The position numbers were made by a program, and so were the translations under genes. A stretch of DNA of 64,000 bases, taken from positions 1-64,000 of the forward strand of contig CAYLRN010000014.1 of NCBI GenBank assembly GCA_964386385.1, read 5' to 3'. Shown here in pieces: positions 60,511 to 64,000 of the stretch. This DNA comes from RUG572 sp964386385 (GTDB lineage: Bacteria > Verrucomicrobiota > Kiritimatiellia > RFP12 > UBA1067). A model generated the notes under the pieces. It was given only the letters and a program-made list of their open reading frames with translations, did no database searches and was not told the DNA's origin. Position 1 is the first letter of the stretch. Each line of letters opens with the position of its first letter.

Positions 60511-61665
60511 TCATCCTTCTATGAAGCGGCGGGAAACCTCAAGCGCCCGGGCGATGGACTTGTCCATGTCGTAGTACTTGTACTCGCCCAGGCGGCCGCC
60601 GACGACGAGGTTGGGGATGGTTTCCGCCTTGGCGCGGTAGGCGGACAGAAGTTCGCGCGATGCGGGCGTGTCGATCGCGTAGTACGGCTCTGCGCCGTGC
60701 GTCCAGGCAGAGGGGTGTTCGCGGCATATGAGCGTAGCCGGCGCCGCCATCGCGGCGGCGTTTTCCGGATGGTAGTGCTTGAACTCGTGGATGCGCGTGA
60801 AGGGGACGTCGGCGTCCACGTAGTTGACGACGCTCGTGCCCTGGAAGTCCGCGACGGGCAGCCGCTCATGCTCGAAGCGGAGGGAACGCCATGGAAGTTC
60901 GCCGAATTCGTAGTTGAAGAGGGCGTCGATCGGACCCGAATAGAAAACGGGCGTGGAGTTCCTGATTTCCCCGGACTGCCCCATGCGCCATTGCGTCCAG
61001 TCCACTCCGCATTCAAGCGCAATGTTGGGATGGTCGAGGAGGCGCGCGAAGAGCGAGTTGTAGCCGGAGAGGGGGATGCCCTGGCGGCGGTCGTTGAAAT
61101 AGTTCAGGTCGTAGCTGGCGCGGACGGGAAGACGCCTGATGACGTCGGCAGACAGTTCGCGCGGGTCCCGTCCCCACTGCTTCCGCGTGTATTCGCGGAT
61201 GAACGCCTCGTAGAGCGGGCGGCCGATGAGGGAGACGGCCTGCGTCTCGAAGTTCTCCGGTTCCGCGCCGTCGGCGGGGCTTCCCTTCGCGGCCTCCTGC
61301 GCGATGAACGCGGGGAGTTCCGCAGGCTTGAGGTCAAGTCCGTAGAACTGGTTCACGAGGGCGAGGCCGAGCGGCAGGAAGTACGTCCGCCCGCAGTGTC
61401 TTGCAAGGACCTTGTGCTGGTATTCGTTGAATTCGACGAAGCGTGTGACGAAAGACCAGACGTCGTCGAGGTGCGTGTGGAAGATGTGCGATCCGTACAC
61501 ATGGACTTCAATGCCGGTTTCAGGGTCTTCCACGCAGCGGACGTTTCCGCCGATGGCGGGGCGTCTTTCAAGGACGAGCGTCTTTCGCCCTGACTCCGCG
61601 AGGACGCGGGCGACAGTGCATCCCCAGATACCGGCCCCTGCGACTATGGCGTCAACGTTTGTCAT
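60511..61665 (-). CDS. glf: UDP-galactopyranose mutase
   Basis: A 384-residue flavoenzyme that interconverts UDP-galactopyranose and UDP-galactofuranose for surface polysaccharide. The FAD-binding start is VDAIVAGAGIWGCTVARVLAESG; EVHVYGSHIFHT, RKQWGRDPRELSADVIRRLPVR, YFNDRRQGIPLSGY and GRLGEYKYYDMDKSIARAL are hallmark Glf segments including the substrate-binding arginines. ATG 61665 was chosen because it begins 30 bases after the ABC exporter gene and gives the standard N-terminus. Confidence 0.95.
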   Translation of the reverse strand: MTNVDAIVAGAGIWGCTVARVLAESGRKTLVLERRPAIGGNVRCVEDPETGIEVHVYGSHIFHTHLDDVWSFVTRFVEFNEYQHKVLARHCGRTYFLPLGLALVNQFYGLDLKPAELPAFIAQEAAKGSPADGAEPENFETQAVSLIGRPLYEAFIREYTRKQWGRDPRELSADVIRRLPVRASYDLNYFNDRRQGIPLSGYNSLFARLLDHPNIALECGVDWTQWRMGQSGEIRNSTPVFYSGPIDALFNYEFGELPWRSLRFEHERLPVADFQGTSVVNYVDADVPFTRIHEFKHYHPENAAAMAAPATLICREHPSAWTHGAEPYYAIDTPASRELLSAYRAKAETIPNLVVGGRLGEYKYYDMDKSIARALEVSRRFIEG

Positions 61666-61694
61666 CGTCTTGAACCGTTTCTCCGCGCAGGTGG

Positions 61695-63731
61695 TCAGTC
61701 CGTGGTCTTCTGCATTTCGCACAGCCGGTGGTAGATGCCGCCGGAGGCGTAGAGCGATTCGTGCGTGCCGCGCTCCTCGATCACGCCGTCCTTCATGACG
61801 AGGATCAGGTCTGCGTTGCGGATGGTGGAGAGGCGGTGGGCGATTATGAAGGTCGTCCTGTTCTTCATCAGGTTGTCGATGGCGGTCTGGACAAGCCGTT
61901 CCGTGACGGTGTCCAGGGCGCTCGTGGCCTCGTCCAGGACGAGAATGGGCGGGTTGCGGAGGATTGCGCGGGCGATGGCGATCCTCTGGCGTTCGCCGCC
62001 GGAGAGGGCGAATCCCTTTTCGCCGACGATGCGTCCGTAGCCGTCTGGCTGGGCGACGATGAAGTCGTGGGCGTTGGCCATCTTGGCGGCGGCGACGACC
62101 TGTTCGTGCGTGGCGTCGGGAGAGCCGTACTTTATGTTCTCCTCGATCGTGTCGTTGAATAGGGTGGTCTCCTGCTGGACGCTGCCGACGAGGCGGCGGA
62201 TGTCCGCCGTGCGGATGTCGCGCAGGTCGATTCCGTCCATCGTGACGATGCCCTCCCTGGGGTCGTAGAAGCGGCTGAGGAGTCCGCCCATCGTCGATTT
62301 GCCGGACCCGGTCCCGCCGACGACGGCGATTACCTTGCCGCGCTCGACGGAGAAGGTTGCGTGTGAGACGGCGTCGCGGTCGGCGGTGTCATAGCGGAAC
62401 GAGACGTCGTTGAACTCGATTGCGCCGTCGAACGTGGGCTTCGCGACTGCATTCTCCTTTTCCGGCAGTTCCATTTCCACGTCGAGGATGGAGAATATGC
62501 GCGCAAGCCCGGCGCGTCCCTGCTCTATCTGCCCCTGGATCTTCGCGATCTGCTTCAGCGGCTTGTAGACGACGAGAAGGGGGGCGAGCATGGGCAGCAC
62601 CTTGGAGAGCGTGACGTGCGAGAAGTAGCACCATACCACGAAAGCGCAGATGAGGAATATGCCCACGGTCTCGACCGTCGGGGTGACGAATAGGCTCAGG
62701 CGCACCGTGCGGAGCGTGGACTTCAGGAGTTCGCGCACGACGTGGCGGTACTTCCCGTTCTCGAACTCCGCCGTGTCGTACGCCTTCACCACGCGGGCGC
62801 ACGTGAGGACTTCGTGTATGCGCGAACCGACGACGGAGAAGCGCTTGAGCGACTTCTTCGCCCATTTCCTTATGCGCTTCGACAGCCCCACCACCGGTAC
62901 GATGAAGAGCGGGAAGCCGATGCAGATCACGCACAGCGTCGGCAGCATTTCGTTCACGATGGCGAAGTGGATGAGAAAGCCCAGCGAGACGGCGATTTCG
63001 AAGGGCGCCTGGGCGAGCTCCTGCAGGACGCTCTGCAGTATCGTCTTCGTCTGCTGCGGGTCCGACGTCGCCCGGCTCATCAGCTGCCCCACGTCGATGC
63101 GCCCGAAGAACTGGAGCGACTGCCTCTGGATGTGGGCGAGGATGTCCACGCGCAGGTCGGCGATCACGTGCATGGCGGACCATGCAAGGCAGTAGTGGTT
63201 GAGGAAGAGAAGACAGAGACGCACCAGGGCGACGGCCGGCACGACGAAGACGACGAGCAGGACGAGGGCGGCGCCCATTTCGCCGGTCTCGGTCTGAAGC
63301 TCGATCCCCAGCTTCGCCGCATACTTCTCCGCGGCGGGATACCAGCTTGGAAGCTCGCCCGCCTTCTGCATTTTCCTTTCGATGGCGGTCGCGGGGCGGC
63401 TCTTCTTCGCCTTCCTCTCCGAATCGGCGGCGGTCGCGGCCGGCATTTCCCGCTTCCGGACGGAGGCGGCGGATGCCTGTCCGGACTGCGCTTCCGTCCG
63501 CTGCGCGGTCTCGGCCTCCTGCGATAGAAGACCCTTGAGGGACGGTTGGATAACCTGATAGAGCGGCAGAAGGGTGCCGGCGGTGAGAAGACCGCACAGG
63601 ACGCCGAGAACCATGCGTCCGCGATACGGCTTCGTGTAGCGCCACAGGCGCGCGGCGACTTCGCGGAGCGTATAGTCCCGGTCGAAGAACTCCTTCTTGA
63701 AATACTTTTCCTGCTTGCGCTTGTGCGACAT
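61695..63731 (-). CDS. ABC exporter, MsbA-like, with inserted loop
   Basis: A 678-residue fused membrane-ATPase half-transporter. TM1 is at about 40-62 and TM2 at about 152-178; the 90 residues between are charged and low in complexity (KREMPAATAADSERKAKKSRPATA) and are not found in ordinary MsbA. Four more membrane segments follow. The nucleotide-binding domain has GGTGSGKST (about 472), the signature LSGGERQRIAIARA (about 580), LVLDEATSALD and AHRLSTIRNAD. Placed between a glycosyltransferase and glf, it probably exports a lipid-linked glycan or lipid A core. Confidence 0.88.
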   Translation of the reverse strand: MSHKRKQEKYFKKEFFDRDYTLREVAARLWRYTKPYRGRMVLGVLCGLLTAGTLLPLYQVIQPSLKGLLSQEAETAQRTEAQSGQASAASVRKREMPAATAADSERKAKKSRPATAIERKMQKAGELPSWYPAAEKYAAKLGIELQTETGEMGAALVLLVVFVVPAVALVRLCLLFLNHYCLAWSAMHVIADLRVDILAHIQRQSLQFFGRIDVGQLMSRATSDPQQTKTILQSVLQELAQAPFEIAVSLGFLIHFAIVNEMLPTLCVICIGFPLFIVPVVGLSKRIRKWAKKSLKRFSVVGSRIHEVLTCARVVKAYDTAEFENGKYRHVVRELLKSTLRTVRLSLFVTPTVETVGIFLICAFVVWCYFSHVTLSKVLPMLAPLLVVYKPLKQIAKIQGQIEQGRAGLARIFSILDVEMELPEKENAVAKPTFDGAIEFNDVSFRYDTADRDAVSHATFSVERGKVIAVVGGTGSGKSTMGGLLSRFYDPREGIVTMDGIDLRDIRTADIRRLVGSVQQETTLFNDTIEENIKYGSPDATHEQVVAAAKMANAHDFIVAQPDGYGRIVGEKGFALSGGERQRIAIARAILRNPPILVLDEATSALDTVTERLVQTAIDNLMKNRTTFIIAHRLSTIRNADLILVMKDGVIEERGTHESLYASGGIYHRLCEMQKTTD

Positions 63732-63747
63732 ATGTTCGTCAGACTCC

Positions 63748-64000
63748 TTAAAGACCCATGTCGGCCAGAATTGCGGCCAGCTGGCCCTTTATCACACGCA
63801 TGCTCAAATGCCTTTCGAAGAAACTCCGGGCTTCGGCGAAGTATTCCGCCCTGTTCGCCCAGTCCGCCCTGTATTCGCGCACGGCGTCGGCAATCGCCTT
63901 CGCGTCGCCCGGCGGGATGAACTTTATGGACTTGCAGTCCTTTGCCTCCGGCGGATAGCCGGTGCAGAACTCGTTGATCGTCGGACGCGCGCAGGCCATG
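63748..64000 (-). CDS. Glycosyltransferase, C-terminal end (cut by window edge)
   Basis: About 83 residues of a GT4-type C-terminal domain: CARPTINEF, IKFIPPGDAKAIADAVREYRADWANR and a final helix. The ATG at 63999 is probably internal, because ARPTI is the usual nucleotide-sugar-binding stretch deep in GT-B enzymes. The gene continues beyond the window. It precedes the ABC exporter by 16 bases and belongs to the same polysaccharide operon. Confidence 0.6.
   Translation of the reverse strand, partial: MACARPTINEFCTGYPPEAKDCKSIKFIPPGDAKAIADAVREYRADWANRAEYFAEARSFFERHLSMRVIKGQLAAILADMGL

Overview
The window looks like a scaffold from an uncultured, GC-rich Gram-negative bacterium of the Planctomycetes-Verrucomicrobia-Chlamydiae group, most plausibly Kiritimatiellota. 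The pointers are LpxK (lipid A synthesis), paired DUF1549/DUF1553 and DUF1501 proteins, DUF1080, several Tat-exported Gfo/Idh/MocA oxidoreductases, a DUF1559-like pseudopilin, and many secreted glycan-degrading enzymes. No 16S gene is present, so the phylum is an inference. A run of 100 Ns at 36656-36755 shows that the sequence is a scaffolded assembly.

Layout. 1-1436: remnant of a diversity-generating retroelement (HRDC accessory protein plus a truncated reverse transcriptase), clipped on both sides by repeats. 1.5-13.3 kb: housekeeping genes (lpxK, a YfcE-like phosphoesterase, an arginase-fold enzyme, a glycerophosphodiesterase, infC with an AUC start, mutS, rpoN) mixed with a DUF1703-type ATPase/nuclease and a GH31 enzyme. 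13.8-22.1 kb: a secreted protein, then a type I restriction locus whose hsdM is cut by an ISL3-like insertion sequence; the far side of the IS is an unrelated leucine-rich repeat gene. 22.1-30.3 kb: parA with an unknown partner, a DUF1549 and DUF1501 pair, and a 1301-residue three-module protein (nucleoside hydrolase-like, DUF6807/PmoA-like, PL11 rhamnogalacturonan lyase). 30.6-34.3 kb: xerC and topA. 34.3-37.6 kb: a four-gene operon of a YafQ-type toxin-antitoxin pair, a ParB-fold protein and a nucleotidyltransferase-kinase fusion that spans the N gap. 38.3-59 kb: secreted glycosidases, MocA oxidoreductases, a cobalamin-riboswitch-controlled surface protein and pseudopilin, murein/NAD repair genes (namZ, naxD), an autotransporter-repeat protein and rluD. 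59.2-64 kb: a zinc-ribbon/TM2-like protein, a decayed HUH (RAYT-like) transposase, and the start of a polysaccharide locus (glf, ABC exporter, glycosyltransferase).

Repeats dominate the intergenic space. One family is GTAG- or GGAG-headed hairpins with many different but always self-complementary stems, which fits REP elements. A second family is arrays of the octamer TTAAGTGG. These start at, or supply, the stop codons of the genes they follow, and they often bracket the hairpin clusters as inverted arms. The RAYT-like fragment near 60 kb is a candidate relative of the machinery that spreads the hairpins.

Gene expression signals are sigma70-like (TTGACx, 17-18 bp, TATAAT/TAGAAT). Several genes have the -10 box only 6-8 bases before ATG, which implies leaderless mRNAs. 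Taken together the genes describe a glycan-degrading, LPS-bearing bacterium with a repeat-rich genome.
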